A stretch of DNA of 64,000 nucleotides from Promineifilum sp. (GCA_020634335.1 JACKBY010000003.1:124001-188000); one strand, 5' to 3'; numbered from the stretch's first letter, positions 15,746 to 26,100 are shown. The notes: a model not told the origin generated them from the sequence alone. Program-made: numbers and translations.

Positions 15746-16696
15746 TTATCCTTCCTCTTTCTTCAACCGCACCACCCCCTCCCGCGTGATCTGGAAATGA
15801 TCAAAATCGCGGGCTACGAAGGTGGTGGGGAAGATGGCACGGGCCTCGGTACGAATCTCGCGCTCGGCGTAGCGGCGGCTCAGGTGAGTCAGGATGAGGT
15901 GCTTCACGTCCGCGGTGCGGGCCAACGCCGCCGCCCGTGCCGCCGTCATATGACCGAAATCGGCGGCCATCTCCGCTTCCTCTTCCGTGTAGGTCGCCTC
16001 CATCACCAGCGCGTCGGCCCCGCGTACGATCTCGACCAGGTTGTCGGTGCGCCCCACGTCGCCGATGTGGACGTACTTGGTGCCGGGCAGCGCCGGACCC
16101 AGCACATCATCGGGCTGCACCACGCGGCCGTCGCCCAGCGTCACCGCCTCGCCGCGAACCAGCAGCGACCGCTCCGGCCCGAAGGGCACCCCCAGCGCGT
16201 CGGCCCGCTCGGCCAGGAACGGCCGGTGGGGCTTCTCCTCGAACACATAGCCCAGGTTGTCCGGCCCGCGATGGCTCACCTCGAAGGCCGTTAGCGTGAA
16301 CTTGTCGTCGGTGCAGATCACATCCCCCGGCCGGGTCGGATGCAGGCTCACGTCGATGGGCGGCCGGTGCCCGGCGAACACCACTTTGAACAACAAGTCG
16401 TGGACGCGATTCAGCGCCGCCCGCCCGCCATAGATGTCGATATGGTCCAGATTCTCCCAGCGGGCCAGCGTCGAGGCCAATCCGCCCAGGCCCAGGATGT
16501 GATCCAGATGGCCGTGGGTCAGCAGCACCGTATCGAGGCGCTTGAAACCGAGGCCGCTGCGCAAAATCTGGCGCTGTGTGCCCTCGCCGCAATCCAGCAG
16601 GAAGCGGTAGTGACGGTGCAAAATAATGTGGCTCGACAGGCCCCGCGTAGTCGTCGGCGCCGACGACGAGGTGCCCAGAAATATCACTTCGAACAT
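15746..16696 (-). CDS. rnz: Ribonuclease Z (tRNA 3' endonuclease)
   Basis: A 316-residue metallo-beta-lactamase-fold nuclease that trims the 3' end of tRNA precursors. Its start MFEVIFLGTSSSAPTTTRG and zinc motif LTHGHLDHILGLGG (about residues 59-72) are characteristic, as are HIGDVGRT and the C-terminal LILTHLSRRY. The frame is open far upstream, but the ATG at 16696 gives the conserved family N-terminus. It begins 14 nt after the rtcA stop, placing two RNA-end-processing enzymes in one operon. Confidence 0.95.
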   Translation of the reverse strand: MFEVIFLGTSSSAPTTTRGLSSHIILHRHYRFLLDCGEGTQRQILRSGLGFKRLDTVLLTHGHLDHILGLGGLASTLARWENLDHIDIYGGRAALNRVHDLLFKVVFAGHRPPIDVSLHPTRPGDVICTDDKFTLTAFEVSHRGPDNLGYVFEEKPHRPFLAERADALGVPFGPERSLLVRGEAVTLGDGRVVQPDDVLGPALPGTKYVHIGDVGRTDNLVEIVRGADALVMEATYTEEEAEMAADFGHMTAARAAALARTADVKHLILTHLSRRYAEREIRTEARAIFPTTFVARDFDHFQITREGVVRLKKEEG

Positions 16697-16710
16697 AAAA
16701 TCCCAATTGG

Positions 16711-17760
16711 CTAATCGATTGTGAATCCCGCCCCGGTCACGCTGATCGCCGCCGGGCCGTTCAGATCGCCGGCGATGTCGATCCTCGTGTCCAGCCACAG
16801 CCGCAGCAGGTCGGCATTGGTGACGGTGTGCAAGGTCAGATGGTTGGTCGTGTAGCGAGTGCGGCCGTGGGCCAGCGCCAGCGGCAACAACAACTGGTCG
16901 GCCAGATACCTGTCGACCATGGCGGTATTGTCCACGAAAGCCAGTGTTTCCGCAACCGCCGCCTCGGCCACCTGGTCGGCCGGCCATCCCCGACGGCCGA
17001 TGGCCCCGAACCCGCCGCCCGGCAGCCACAGAAAGATGCCCGCTCCCGGCCCGGCCCCCTTCTCGCGCCGCGGTTCGATGCGCGGCCGCAGACCGGCCGC
17101 GGCCAGCAGATTGGTCGCCCGTCCGGCCATTCGCTGCGGGATGTCGGCCGGGAGATTGGTGACGGCGGCCACGCCCTCGACCCGCGCGGCCGGGACATGC
17201 TCGAACACGGGCGCGTCCAGCCGGGCCGCCGGTTCGATGGTCGCCGTCATGACGCCGCCGCCAACCGGATACCAGCCCCAGGCTTCGAGGACTGTGTCAA
17301 AATTCGCGCCTATTCGCGCGAAGGCCGGCCGCAGCACGTGGGCCACGTAGTGCCACGGCGGACTCATGGGCACGTGCGTCCCGCCACGCATCGTTACCCG
17401 CGAGCGGCCGCCCGCGAACAGCAACGGCCACAGGATGGCCTGGAAAATGAGCGTCACCGCCCCGGCCGAGCCACCCTGCGCGGCGTCGCTGACGTCGAAA
17501 TGGTAGTCACCCGGCTGAGGCGGCATGGCCGGACGAAACTCCAGCGTTCGCGAATCGATGGCATCGCCGGCCAGCGCCGCGCCGCACGTCCGGGCCGCAG
17601 CGCGCACGGCGGTCAGGTGTTGCGGCCGCAGGCCCGGCTTGCCGCGGTTGGCGCGAATGTGAGTGAGGCGAAACGAGCGCCCGGTCAGCGCCGACAAACT
17701 GAGGCTGGTGCGCAGAACCTGGCCCCCGCCTTCGCCCAGGCGGCCGTCGATGTGGAGCAT
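16711..17760 (-). CDS. rtcA: RNA 3'-terminal phosphate cyclase
   Basis: A 349-residue protein of the RtcA family, which uses ATP to convert RNA 3'-phosphates to 2',3'-cyclic phosphates. The signature start LHIDGRLGEGGGQVLRTSLSLS, RANRGKPGLRPQHL, the glycine-rich AAQGGSAGAVT and the RGGTHVPMSPP motif are all present. A His-rich end (TTNHLTLHTVTN) is in the region of the adenylated His. It lies 8 nt after the MFS gene. No rtcB or rtcR is seen nearby. Confidence 0.93.
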   Translation of the reverse strand: MLHIDGRLGEGGGQVLRTSLSLSALTGRSFRLTHIRANRGKPGLRPQHLTAVRAAARTCGAALAGDAIDSRTLEFRPAMPPQPGDYHFDVSDAAQGGSAGAVTLIFQAILWPLLFAGGRSRVTMRGGTHVPMSPPWHYVAHVLRPAFARIGANFDTVLEAWGWYPVGGGVMTATIEPAARLDAPVFEHVPAARVEGVAAVTNLPADIPQRMAGRATNLLAAAGLRPRIEPRREKGAGPGAGIFLWLPGGGFGAIGRRGWPADQVAEAAVAETLAFVDNTAMVDRYLADQLLLPLALAHGRTRYTTNHLTLHTVTNADLLRLWLDTRIDIAGDLNGPAAISVTGAGFTID

Positions 17761-17768
17761 GGCGTCGG

Positions 17769-18989
17769 TTAGCCTCGCCCGCCGGCCAACTTCACCGCGT
17801 CGGGCGAGCGTTGCAATGCCCCCATGGCCCCCATGCCGAAGGCCGGCCCCAGCGCCAGGACGGCGAATGCCCACCCCCACCCGACCCGGGCGACCAAGAC
17901 CGGCACGAGCCGGATACTGACCAGCGTCAGCAAAAACCCCAGGCTCGTTTGCAATGTGAGCGTCGTCCCCATGTAGTCCGGTTCGGCCAACTCGCTGATG
18001 GCGGCGCTGAACTGGGCCGAGTCGGCGACGACGGCGAAGCCCCAGATCAGGGCGATGAGCACGATGAGGCGCGGGTTTTCGCCAAACAGAAAACCGATGA
18101 TTAAAGCGCAACTGCCGCTGATCAACAGGCTCAGGATGGTCGTGCGACTGCGACCCCAGCGGTCGGCCAGCCATCCGGCCGCCAGACTGCCCACTCCACC
18201 AATGGCAATGACCAGAAAGGCCGCGAGGGAAGCAGCTACCGGGCGGGAGACGCCGGGGAGCATGGAGCCGCCGGCGCGAAAGGATTCCAGCAAGAACAAG
18301 GGGATCCACGTCCACATGGCATAAAGTTCCCACATGTGGCCGAGATAACCGAAGGTCGCCAGCCGCACGCCACGGTCGCGCAGCACCCGGCCGGCGTAGC
18401 GCCAGCGAAAGACAGCCGGCGCGCCGCGATAGGGGCCAAGGCGGCCGCAAACCAGACCAAGCAGCCCTCCGGCCATGCCCAGTACCGCTGCCACGTAGAG
18501 GACGCGCCGCCAATCATCCGCGCCATTCAACGCCCGCAACAGATGCGGCGAGGCCGAGCCGACGGTCAGCGCGCCAACCAGCAAGCCCAGGCCCAAGCCA
18601 CGATCTTCCTTCATCCACGTCGCCATAATCTTCATGCCGACTGGATAGACTCCCGCCAAAGCAAAGCCAGTGACGAAGCGCAGGGCAACGGCCGCCCCAA
18701 ACCCGCCGGCGAAGGCGGGAATTGCCGCCGTGGCCGCCGCTCCCGCCAACGCTGCCAGCGCAAAGAGGATACGCGGCGGGTAAATGTCGGCCAGGGTCAA
18801 CAGCGCGCTGAGAAATGCGCCGGCAACGAAGCCGATCTGCACCGACATGGTCAACCAGGCTGCCTCCGCCGCGCTCAGATTCCATTCGATGGTCAACACC
18901 GGCGCGACGGCCGAGGCCGAAAACCATAGTCCCAGCACGAGCAATTCGGCCACGGCAATCGACAGCACTGTCCACCACTTGTTGCTCAC
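17769..18989 (-). CDS. Major facilitator superfamily transporter
   Basis: A 406-residue membrane protein with about 12 hydrophobic segments, from WTVLSIAVAELLVLGLWFSASA to WGWAFAVLALGPAFGMGAMGAL. The loop motif GWLADRWGRSRTT between helices 8 and 9 is the MFS signature. The start was placed at GTG 18989 (VSNKWW), which has GAGGGAG just upstream, rather than at the ORF limit. It leads the rtcA-rnz-LbH operon. The substrate is unknown. Confidence 0.88.
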   Translation of the reverse strand: MSNKWWTVLSIAVAELLVLGLWFSASAVAPVLTIEWNLSAAEAAWLTMSVQIGFVAGAFLSALLTLADIYPPRILFALAALAGAAATAAIPAFAGGFGAAVALRFVTGFALAGVYPVGMKIMATWMKEDRGLGLGLLVGALTVGSASPHLLRALNGADDWRRVLYVAAVLGMAGGLLGLVCGRLGPYRGAPAVFRWRYAGRVLRDRGVRLATFGYLGHMWELYAMWTWIPLFLLESFRAGGSMLPGVSRPVAASLAAFLVIAIGGVGSLAAGWLADRWGRSRTTILSLLISGSCALIIGFLFGENPRLIVLIALIWGFAVVADSAQFSAAISELAEPDYMGTTLTLQTSLGFLLTLVSIRLVPVLVARVGWGWAFAVLALGPAFGMGAMGALQRSPDAVKLAGGRG

Positions 18990-19019
18990 ATCTCCCTCAT
19001 TGCCCAAAGGTGTGGGCAG

Positions 19020-19048
19020 ATTATGAAGCAAGGGGTGCTCTTTCACAA
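19020..19048 (-). promoter_or_regulatory. Promoter of the MFS-rtcA-rnz-LbH operon
   Basis: On the minus strand TTGTGA (19043-19048) and CATAAT (19020-19025) are 17 nt apart, placing the start of transcription about 25 nt before the GTG start. Confidence 0.6.
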
Positions 19049-19056
19049 GAAACATC

Positions 19057-19082
19057 AAAAAAGCCCCACCGGGTGGTGGGGC
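19057..19082 (-). terminator. Rho-independent terminator of the sugar transferase gene
   Basis: On the minus strand, an 8-bp stem GCCCCACC/GGTGGGGC with a 4-nt loop is followed by six T residues. It separates the transferase from the MFS operon. Confidence 0.92.
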
Positions 19083-19114
19083 CTGAAGTTAACGGAAGGA
19101 ACGCCGGCAACGAC

Positions 19115-19762
19115 TCAAGCGTGAACCGTGAAGGCGACGACCACCGACTGGATGAGAATCTGCACGTCGAGCAGAATCGACCAGTTGCGGATGTAGCGCG
19201 ACTCCAGCTCGACGCGGTCGTCGACGGCGCGGCTGTGGCCGCTGACCTGCCACAGGCCGGTCATGCCGGGCAGCACACTGGTGTAGCCGTTGACGCGGTG
19301 GCCGAACTTGAGCAGTTCGGGGCGGGTCATCATGCGCGGGCCGACCAGCGACATGGTGCGATTGAGAACGTTGAACAGCCGCGGCAATTCGTCCAACCCA
19401 TAGCGGCGCAGGAAACGGCCGACACGGGTCAGGCGCGGGTCGTTATCGATGCAGCCTTGCAGCACTTCCATCCACGACTCGCGGTCGGCGATCAGCCGGT
19501 CGTTACCGTCGATGTACATAGTGCGAAATTTGAAGGCGTCGAACTCGCGGCCGTGACGACCCACCACGCGGCGGCGGTAGAACACCGGGCCGGGGGAGTC
19601 GAGCTTGATCAGCGCAGCGATGACCATCAGCAGCGGGGCGATGAGCAGTAGCGTGGGGAGGGTCAGAGCATAGTCCAGGCCGAGCTTGAGCCAACGGTTC
19701 ATCCACCCCATGTTGAGGGTTGGCAGAGTATTAACGGTGTTGGTTGCTGGTGCCCGAAACAT
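19115..19762 (-). CDS. Bacterial sugar transferase (polyprenyl-phosphate glycosyl-1-phosphate transferase)
   Basis: A 215-residue monotopic enzyme of the WcaJ/PglC-type catalytic domain. After a hydrophobic helix (LDYALTLPTLLLIAPLLMVIAALI), it shows SPGPVFYRRRVVGRHG, FKFRTM, the Asp-Glu catalytic pair in YGLDELPRLFNVL, MSLVGPR and PGMTGLWQVSG. It would load the first sugar phosphate on a lipid carrier for exopolysaccharide. It is the short form, without the N-terminal CoA-binding-like membrane domain. No other polysaccharide assembly gene is adjacent. Confidence 0.92.
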   Translation of the reverse strand: MFRAPATNTVNTLPTLNMGWMNRWLKLGLDYALTLPTLLLIAPLLMVIAALIKLDSPGPVFYRRRVVGRHGREFDAFKFRTMYIDGNDRLIADRESWMEVLQGCIDNDPRLTRVGRFLRRYGLDELPRLFNVLNRTMSLVGPRMMTRPELLKFGHRVNGYTSVLPGMTGLWQVSGHSRAVDDRVELESRYIRNWSILLDVQILIQSVVVAFTVHA

Positions 19763-19881
19763 TTCTTATCCCTATGTCCTCGACGCTCGCGCGGCGGCAA
19801 GCAGTCCTAATCGCCTAGGGATAGTGTAGAGGGCCTCGCTTACGAAAAACCTTACGGAAAACTAACGACTTTTTCACGGCT

Positions 19882-20379
19882 CTACACGGCTGTGGCGATG
19901 GCCGTGCACAGCAGCACGGCCGAAGCCGCCAGCACATTCAGCCGCAAATAACGGATCTCGCGCGCGGCCAGCTTGTCGCGCTCGGCGGCGGCCGTCTCCG
20001 GGTTGGCCTCGGCCAGCAGCGCCAGCCGGTTCATGGCCGGATAGAGGCTGAATTGCAGGTAGCCCGTCAGCACCACCATGCCGCCATAGGCCACGTGCTT
20101 CAGCAGGATGGCCCACGCCCACAGACTATCAATCGCCAAAAAACCACTGTAGTTCTCGTCGTTGGTCATCTGGATAAAGCCGGTGATGAGCAAGACGACC
20201 AGCGCGGCGTTGACCCACGGCAGGAAGCGCTTCTGCAACTGGAACCATTGGTTGGCCGACAGCGCCCCCTGCCGCAGCGCCGGCCAAGCGATGAAAGCCA
20301 TCAGGGCGATGCCGCCCAGCCAGATGACCGTCGCCAGCAGATGAACCCAATAAGAAGCAACAAGTACCCAGAACGTCAT
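19882..20379 (-). CDS. CopD-like four-helix membrane protein
   Basis: A 165-residue protein with four membrane segments: WVLVASYWVHLLATVIWLGGIALMAF, LPWVNAALVVLLITGFI, ILLKHVAYGGMVVLTGYL and LNVLAASAVLLCTAIA. His residues in SYWVHLLATVIWLGG and LLKHVAYGG match the CopD (copper/haem-like) domain family. ATG 20379 with a weak GGTGA upstream was preferred over 20400. The role is unproven; copper export or electron transfer is possible. Confidence 0.72.
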   Translation of the reverse strand: MTFWVLVASYWVHLLATVIWLGGIALMAFIAWPALRQGALSANQWFQLQKRFLPWVNAALVVLLITGFIQMTNDENYSGFLAIDSLWAWAILLKHVAYGGMVVLTGYLQFSLYPAMNRLALLAEANPETAAAERDKLAAREIRYLRLNVLAASAVLLCTAIATAV

Positions 20380-20442
20380 GATTTCACCGGAAAAGAGCAT
20401 CCACAGATTTCACAAATTGAAACAACATCAGATTCTCCCTCT

Positions 20443-21576
20443 TCATCTTTCTATAGACGTCTTTTCCATCTCCTTGAGCGCCTCATAGGCCGGGCGCGGC
20501 GTGCCGTCGGGCAGCACGATCGACCACCACCATTGCTCGTTGTCCGGCGTCCACTCCCAGTCGGCGATGTAGATCGTCACCATCAGCCCCATCCAGGGTT
20601 GCCAGTGTTCGGCGGCATACTGGTAGGCCCGCACCAGGTAGGCGGCCTGCGTTGCCTCGTCTACCCGGTGCCAGGCATATTCGGGGTTCACCTCGTCCAG
20701 TGTCCAGCCCATCTCCAGGATGGCGACCTGCTTGCGGCCGTCGCCGTTGGCGACCATGAGGGCGCGACTATCCTCGACGTGGCGGAAGGCGAACCAGCGC
20801 CCGCCGCCGTACTCCTCGGCCTCGGCCTCGGCCGGGGCCAGTTCCGGCGGGGCCTTGTAGCCCGGCGCGTTGACGCCCAGCACGTCGAAATAGTCGGCCG
20901 CGCCCGCATCGTACATCCCCTGTAGGAACTTCTGGTCGGGCATAGCCTCGGTGCTGTCGGTGCCCGTGGGGGCCAGCCCGGCGGAGATGACGATGGCTGC
21001 CGGGTCGGCGGCCTTGATGGCCGTGTAGCACGCCTTCAGCAGCTCGGTGTAGCCGGCCGGGTCGGGCGGCCGCAGCCCCCACTCGCGGTCGAGGTTCGGC
21101 TCGTTCCACACCTGATAGGCCCCGATGCGGCCGCGATAGCGCCCGGCCACCGCGCCGCAGAAGTCCCCGAAGTCGGCCGGATCGCCCGGCGGGCCGTTGT
21201 CCTGCCACTGGTTGTCGAGCGGCTCCGACCAGAAAGGCTGGCGGTCGAGCCGCACCAGCAGTTTCAGCCCCGCCTTCTCCACCTGCTCGACGATGTAGTC
21301 GGTGCGATACCAGTCGAATTGGCCCTTCTCGATGCCCTCGATCTCGCGCCAGGGGAACTTCTGCTTGACCCAGGTGAAGCCCATGTCGTTGATGAGGCCC
21401 AGATCGCGCAGCGCCGTGTCCGGTTTCCACCACAGAAAGGCGTGGATGCCATAGTCGGGCGACGGGAAAGACATCACCACCGGCTCATCGCCCATGAGCG
21501 CCGGCTCGTCCCCACCCGGCGCACAGCCGGCGAGAAAGAGGGCGAGAAGCGGCAGGAGTAGCAAGAGGCGACGCAT
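20443..21576 (-). CDS. Secreted TIM-barrel glycosidase-like lipoprotein, paralogue 1
   Basis: A 377-residue protein. Lipoprotein signal MRRLLLLLPLLALFLAGC. The rest is a beta/alpha barrel of clan GH-A style: the probable acid/base Glu in QVWNEPNLDREW (about residue 165) and the probable nucleophile Glu in ILEMGWTLDEV (about 290). It shares the WVKQKFPW and DREW landmarks with the two genes upstream. A glycan-degrading or cell-wall role is likely; the substrate cannot be named. Confidence 0.82.
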   Translation of the reverse strand: MRRLLLLLPLLALFLAGCAPGGDEPALMGDEPVVMSFPSPDYGIHAFLWWKPDTALRDLGLINDMGFTWVKQKFPWREIEGIEKGQFDWYRTDYIVEQVEKAGLKLLVRLDRQPFWSEPLDNQWQDNGPPGDPADFGDFCGAVAGRYRGRIGAYQVWNEPNLDREWGLRPPDPAGYTELLKACYTAIKAADPAAIVISAGLAPTGTDSTEAMPDQKFLQGMYDAGAADYFDVLGVNAPGYKAPPELAPAEAEAEEYGGGRWFAFRHVEDSRALMVANGDGRKQVAILEMGWTLDEVNPEYAWHRVDEATQAAYLVRAYQYAAEHWQPWMGLMVTIYIADWEWTPDNEQWWWSIVLPDGTPRPAYEALKEMEKTSIER

Positions 21577-21636
21577 GGGGCAGCTGGTCAGTGGCAGTAG
21601 ACGAGCCTACTGACCACTGACCTATTTATCTACTGC

Positions 21637-22989
21637 TTAGGGATTCTTCGGCATATCGGCCAGCGCGCCATAGGCTGGCCGCGGGATGCCTTGGGTGTCG
21701 ATGATGCTATAGGGCACGGGGTCGTCGGTCGGGCCGTTGCCCTTGTTGCCGAAGTCGAAGTTGAACAGGAACGCCAGCCACACGTCGCCGGACTCGTTCA
21801 TCTGCGTGAACGCCTGAACGATGTAGCCGGCCTGATCTTGCAGCGTGTTGTCCTGGGCAAACTCGAAGCCAAGCGGGAATTCCGCGTAGCCCTCGGAGGT
21901 GGCCCAGCCGAACTCGGTCACGCACAGCTTTTTATTCGGGTCAATGGCCTGAACCTTGTCGGCATAGGTGTTGAGCGTCGTGTAAAAGCTCCACGAGTGA
22001 TGCGGGTTGTCGAACGGGCCACGGAAGGTGGCCGTGGCCGCCTTGGCCGTGGCACCGGCGGCGTCATAGGCCACATCCGGCCCGATGTTGTAGCCGTTGT
22101 GATGCGCGCCCACACAGTCGGCGTAGTTGAGCATTCCCGCCGCCAGGGCGCGATCCAGATACTCGAAGTCATCGGCCCATCGCACCCAGTCGCCCGCGCC
22201 CGTCGGCGACAGCGCGCCGCTGATGACGATGATGTTGGGGTCCTTGGCCTTGATGGCGTCGTGGGCCACCTGCAGGAAGCGCACATAATCTTCCGGGCTG
22301 ATGCCGTTGGCGCTGGTCCATTCGCGGTCGAGATTCTCCTCGTTCCAGACTTCGATGGCGTCGATCTGGCCCGGATGGCGGTCGATCATCTCGCCCAGGA
22401 AGCGCGCGTACTCGTTGTATTCGTCCGGCGGGCCGTTCTCGCCGCCCGCGGCGCGCGTCCAGGCCGGCGCGCCGACCACGCTGAGCATCAACCGCAAGCC
22501 TTTGTTGTGAGCCTCGTCGATCACCGCGTCATAGAAGAACCACTGGTCGTCGCCGGTCGGGTCCGGCTCCACCAGCCACCACTGAATCTGGGCTTTAACC
22601 CAGTTCATGCCCAACTGATCGTGGACGGCGGCCATCGTGTCGGCCGGGTTGCCCACTGTGGCGTTGCCGTGAACCTGGATGCCGTAGCCGAACGAATCCG
22701 GCGAGAAGGGGCCGCTGATTGCCGGCGTGGCGGGCGGTGCGGCTTCCAGCAGCGGTTCGCCCTCGGCCACGGCCAGCGTCGGCGTGGGCAGGATTTCGCC
22801 GGCGATGACCGGCGGCGGCAGCGTGGCGACGGCCGCCTCGGCCGGTTCGGCCGGTTCGGTGGCCGCGGTCTGTTCCAGCGGTGCGGCCGGCTCCGGGGCG
22901 GCCTCTTCACCGCCGCAGGCCGCCAGCGCCGCCAGCAACACGACAAGGATCGTCGTCAACCAGGGGATCATTTTGGGATGTCGCGGCAT
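21637..22989 (-). CDS. Secreted TIM-barrel glycosidase-like lipoprotein, paralogue 2
   Basis: A 450-residue protein. A signal peptide (ILVVLLAALAAC) and an acidic/Pro linker to about residue 90 precede the barrel. EVWNEENLDREW carries the putative acid/base Glu, and CVTEFGWATS the putative nucleophile. FGYGIQVHG and NWVKAQIQWW mark the first strands. It is related to the downstream paralogue 1 and to the C-terminal domain of paralogue 3, all transcribed in the same direction. Confidence 0.82.
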   Translation of the reverse strand: MPRHPKMIPWLTTILVVLLAALAACGGEEAAPEPAAPLEQTAATEPAEPAEAAVATLPPPVIAGEILPTPTLAVAEGEPLLEAAPPATPAISGPFSPDSFGYGIQVHGNATVGNPADTMAAVHDQLGMNWVKAQIQWWLVEPDPTGDDQWFFYDAVIDEAHNKGLRLMLSVVGAPAWTRAAGGENGPPDEYNEYARFLGEMIDRHPGQIDAIEVWNEENLDREWTSANGISPEDYVRFLQVAHDAIKAKDPNIIVISGALSPTGAGDWVRWADDFEYLDRALAAGMLNYADCVGAHHNGYNIGPDVAYDAAGATAKAATATFRGPFDNPHHSWSFYTTLNTYADKVQAIDPNKKLCVTEFGWATSEGYAEFPLGFEFAQDNTLQDQAGYIVQAFTQMNESGDVWLAFLFNFDFGNKGNGPTDDPVPYSIIDTQGIPRPAYGALADMPKNP

Positions 22990-23015
22990 AGGTACCTCCT
23001 CCTCTGTCTCACGCA

Positions 23016-23039
23016 GGGGCGGGTTTCAAACCCGTCCCC
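23016..23039. repeat. Intergenic hairpin GGGGCGGGTTT-CA-AACCCGTCCCC
   Basis: An 11-bp stem with one G-T pair lies just upstream of paralogue 2. The same GGGCGGGT theme recurs at 23076-23106 and 51247-51265. Confidence 0.7.
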
Positions 23040-23075
23040 ACAAGGTTCTTTGTTGTAAGGATGGCTGTCAAAGAT

Positions 23076-23106
23076 GTAAAGGGCGGGTTGTATACCCGCC
23101 CTTTAC
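23076..23106. repeat. Intergenic hairpin GTAAAGGGCGGGT / ACCCGCCCTTTAC
   Basis: A 13-bp perfect stem with a TTGTA-type 5-nt loop sits 12 nt beyond the stop of the 1029-residue minus-strand gene. There is no T tract, so it may be a repeat used as a 3' end structure. Confidence 0.75.
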
Positions 23107-23118
23107 CCATTGATTTGA

Positions 23119-26100
23119 TTATCCACCCATCGCCTGTCGCAGCGTCTCGCAGGCCGGGCAGCTGCCGTTGGGCCGGATCATGGCGTAGCCGGCTTGCGGG
23201 TCATCGCCAAACGTTTTGAAGTCGACGTTGAAGACGATGATCATGCGCACGCGGCCGCTCTGGACGCCGACGCGCACGGCCTCGGCCAGGTACTGGGCGT
23301 GTTCGGCCACAGTCAGGTTATATGGCGCTCGCCACAGGAAGCCCGCCGGTAGCGAACCCCACTCTTCGCCGCTCAGATAGCCCAACTCGGTGAAGCACAG
23401 AGCGCCCGCCCCCGCGTTTGTATAGGCGTTGATCATGCCCTGGAAGTAGCGGGTGTAGTGGCCGCCCGCGCCGCGCGGGTCGCCGCTGGTGGCGCTCGGC
23501 GGCATTATGCCCTCGTTGTAGTGGACGCCGATGCAGTCCGAAGCGCTGCCCGCCCCGGCGGCCATCATGCCCGCCACGTAGGGCGCATCGTCGCAGCCCG
23601 CGCCGCTGCACCCGCCGAAGAAGCCCGTGGGCGCGGGCGCGCCGGTGATCACCATCACGTTAGGATTGGAAGCCTTGATCTTCTGGTAGGCCGGGCGCAG
23701 CATGTTGTTGACGTACGACGTCGGGTCGATCTGGCCGATGGGCCATTCGCGCTCGATGTTCATCTCGTTCCAGACCTCGATGGCATCCGGCCCCAGCGCA
23801 GCCACGCCGCCCAGGAAGTTGGTGTACGCCTCGAAATCGATGCTGCTGGGGTAGAGTTGGCCGGGAATGCTGAGCAAAATCTTCATTCCCGCGCCGTGGG
23901 CCTCGGCGATTAGCCCGGCCACGGCGTCCGGCGTGTCGCCGGGGCCCCATTTGTGTTGCTTCTTTACCCACTTCATGCCCGCGTACTGCATCGTGCCCGC
24001 CGGCATGCCGGCCGCCTGGCCGCCTAGCTCGAAGTTGCCCACGTTGCCGACTGCGGCCACGGGCGGCGGGGCCACGATCGGCGCGGCCGCCGCGCCGCTG
24101 GCCGGCGTTCCGCCCGATGCCGCCGCCGGCGGCGGCGCCTCGACGACCGGCAGGCTCACCGTGCTGAAACCGGCATTGACCGACACCAGCTCGCCCAAAA
24201 TCCAGCCCTCGCTGCCGTTGGGCAGGGTGATGTTGTACCAGTTCCCCTGGTCGTTGCGGCCGATGAGGTTGACCACCGTGCCCGCGCCCGCCCCGCCGGC
24301 AATCGTCCCGTAGGAGATGCCGGGGCCGGTGCGCACGTTGGCCGGAGAGTTGACCACGGCCGTGGCGTCGCCCGGCGCGCCGAGGTTGGCGGTGGGGGCT
24401 GGGGCGGCCGGCTGGACGCCCGCGCCGCTGGTGGCCGGCGTGGTGGCTGTCGCTTCGGGGGTCTCGGCCGGCGCTTCGGCTACTTCCGGCGCGCCGACGA
24501 TAACCTCGATCTGGCCCAGGTCGGCCGTGGCCTCGCCCAACACCAGATCGGCTTCCACCACATAGGTGCCGGGATTCTCGGCCGCCGTCCAGGTATAGTC
24601 CAGATCGCTGCCGGTCTCGCTGGCGATGACGCTGTCGTTGGCGTCGCGCACCGTCCAGGCGATGGCCGCGCCGCCGGGCTGGGGTGCGTCGCCCTGACCC
24701 AGATAGCTGTTCAGTGCCGCGGCATAGGCCGGGCCGCTGCCCAACGCCAGCCCGCGCACCGTCACGCCGCGCAGATTGTAGTCGGCCGCCAATTGCAGGC
24801 GGTCGACGAGCGCCGCCTCGCTGACGAACCAGACCGTCTGTTCCTGCCCGGCCTGCTCGAAAGTATACTTGTAGGCCAGCGCGTCGCCGTCCCATTCCAG
24901 GGGCGTGGCCGAGCCTTCAAGAACCAGATCGACGGCCGCACCGGGATCGACCTCGACCGCGCCGCCGGCCACGGCCAGTTGGCCCAGATGAGCCAATGCT
25001 TGCTCCGACGGCAGCTCGGTGTAGGTGTCGCCGACGCGGTTAATGGCCCCGGCGGTCAGCAGCAGGTTGACTTTGCTGCGGTCGATCTGGCCCACGGTCC
25101 AGGCTACGAGGCGTTCGGCCGGGCCGTTTGCGACGTAGGCCGTCGGATCGAGCGGCATCTGGATGTGGACGATGTCGGCCGTGTGGCCCAGCGCCGCCCA
25201 ATTCTGGCCGCCCGTGTCCCACCCATTGCCGATGGGGGCCGGCGTGCCCAGCGTGAGCGCCAGTTGCATGCCTTCGGCGTGCAGCGCGTCGGCCAGCCGC
25301 GTCACCACATCGGTAAAAGCGGCCGACATAGGTCCGGGAATACCCTGGTAGTCGACGTGGACGCCGCTATATCCCTCGGCCTTGGCTTGCCCAACCAGCC
25401 TGCTGATCTGGGCGTCCTGCATGGCCGTATCGTTGAGGAAAGCGGTAATGGCCGCCTGGTCGGTAACCGCGCCGCGATTGGTGACGCGCAAATAGCTCGC
25501 CGCCCCTTCCGGTGCAGCGGCTACCTCGCCGGACAGGCTGCCGGTCTCGTCGAGCACCAGCGCCCCGGCCGATACCTCGTCCAGCAACGCGGTCACGTCG
25601 TCGGGCGTGGTTGCGTCCGGCGCGAGTTCGATGCCAATCATGGGCTGCGCGTTGGGGCTGGTGCGAACAAGCACCAGTGCTTGCGGCAACGCGCCCTCGA
25701 TGGCCGTAACCTGCCCGGCGTCGGCATCGATCAGGCCGGGCACGTGGCCCCAGGCGTTGCCGTCCCAGCCGCGCAGGTCGATATCCGCGATGTCGGCGTC
25801 GTCCAGCCCGCCCGGCAGCGGCACGGCGATCTGCCCGGTGGGCGCGTCGCCGCTAAAGCTGAGGACGTAGGCATCGCCCACCACCGACCCGGCCGGCAGC
25901 GCCGCGGCCGCGGCGGCCAGAGCGCCGTCGGCGGTCGTTCCCAGCTCGGCGGCGGCCACACGGCTGACGCCGACAGCCGCGCCGTCACTTGTCGTCAGGG
26001 TGACGCCTTCCGGCAGAGCGGTCGCAATGGCGGCCGTCGCCTCGGCCGTGGCGTCGGCTGTTTCCTGTCCCCCACCCAGCCCCAGGCGCGTGCCCAGGGA

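Noticed and set aside
23076..23106. Perfect 31-nt hairpin as a classical rho-independent terminator
   Set aside because: No T tract follows on either strand, and similar hairpins recur elsewhere, so I list it as a repeat.
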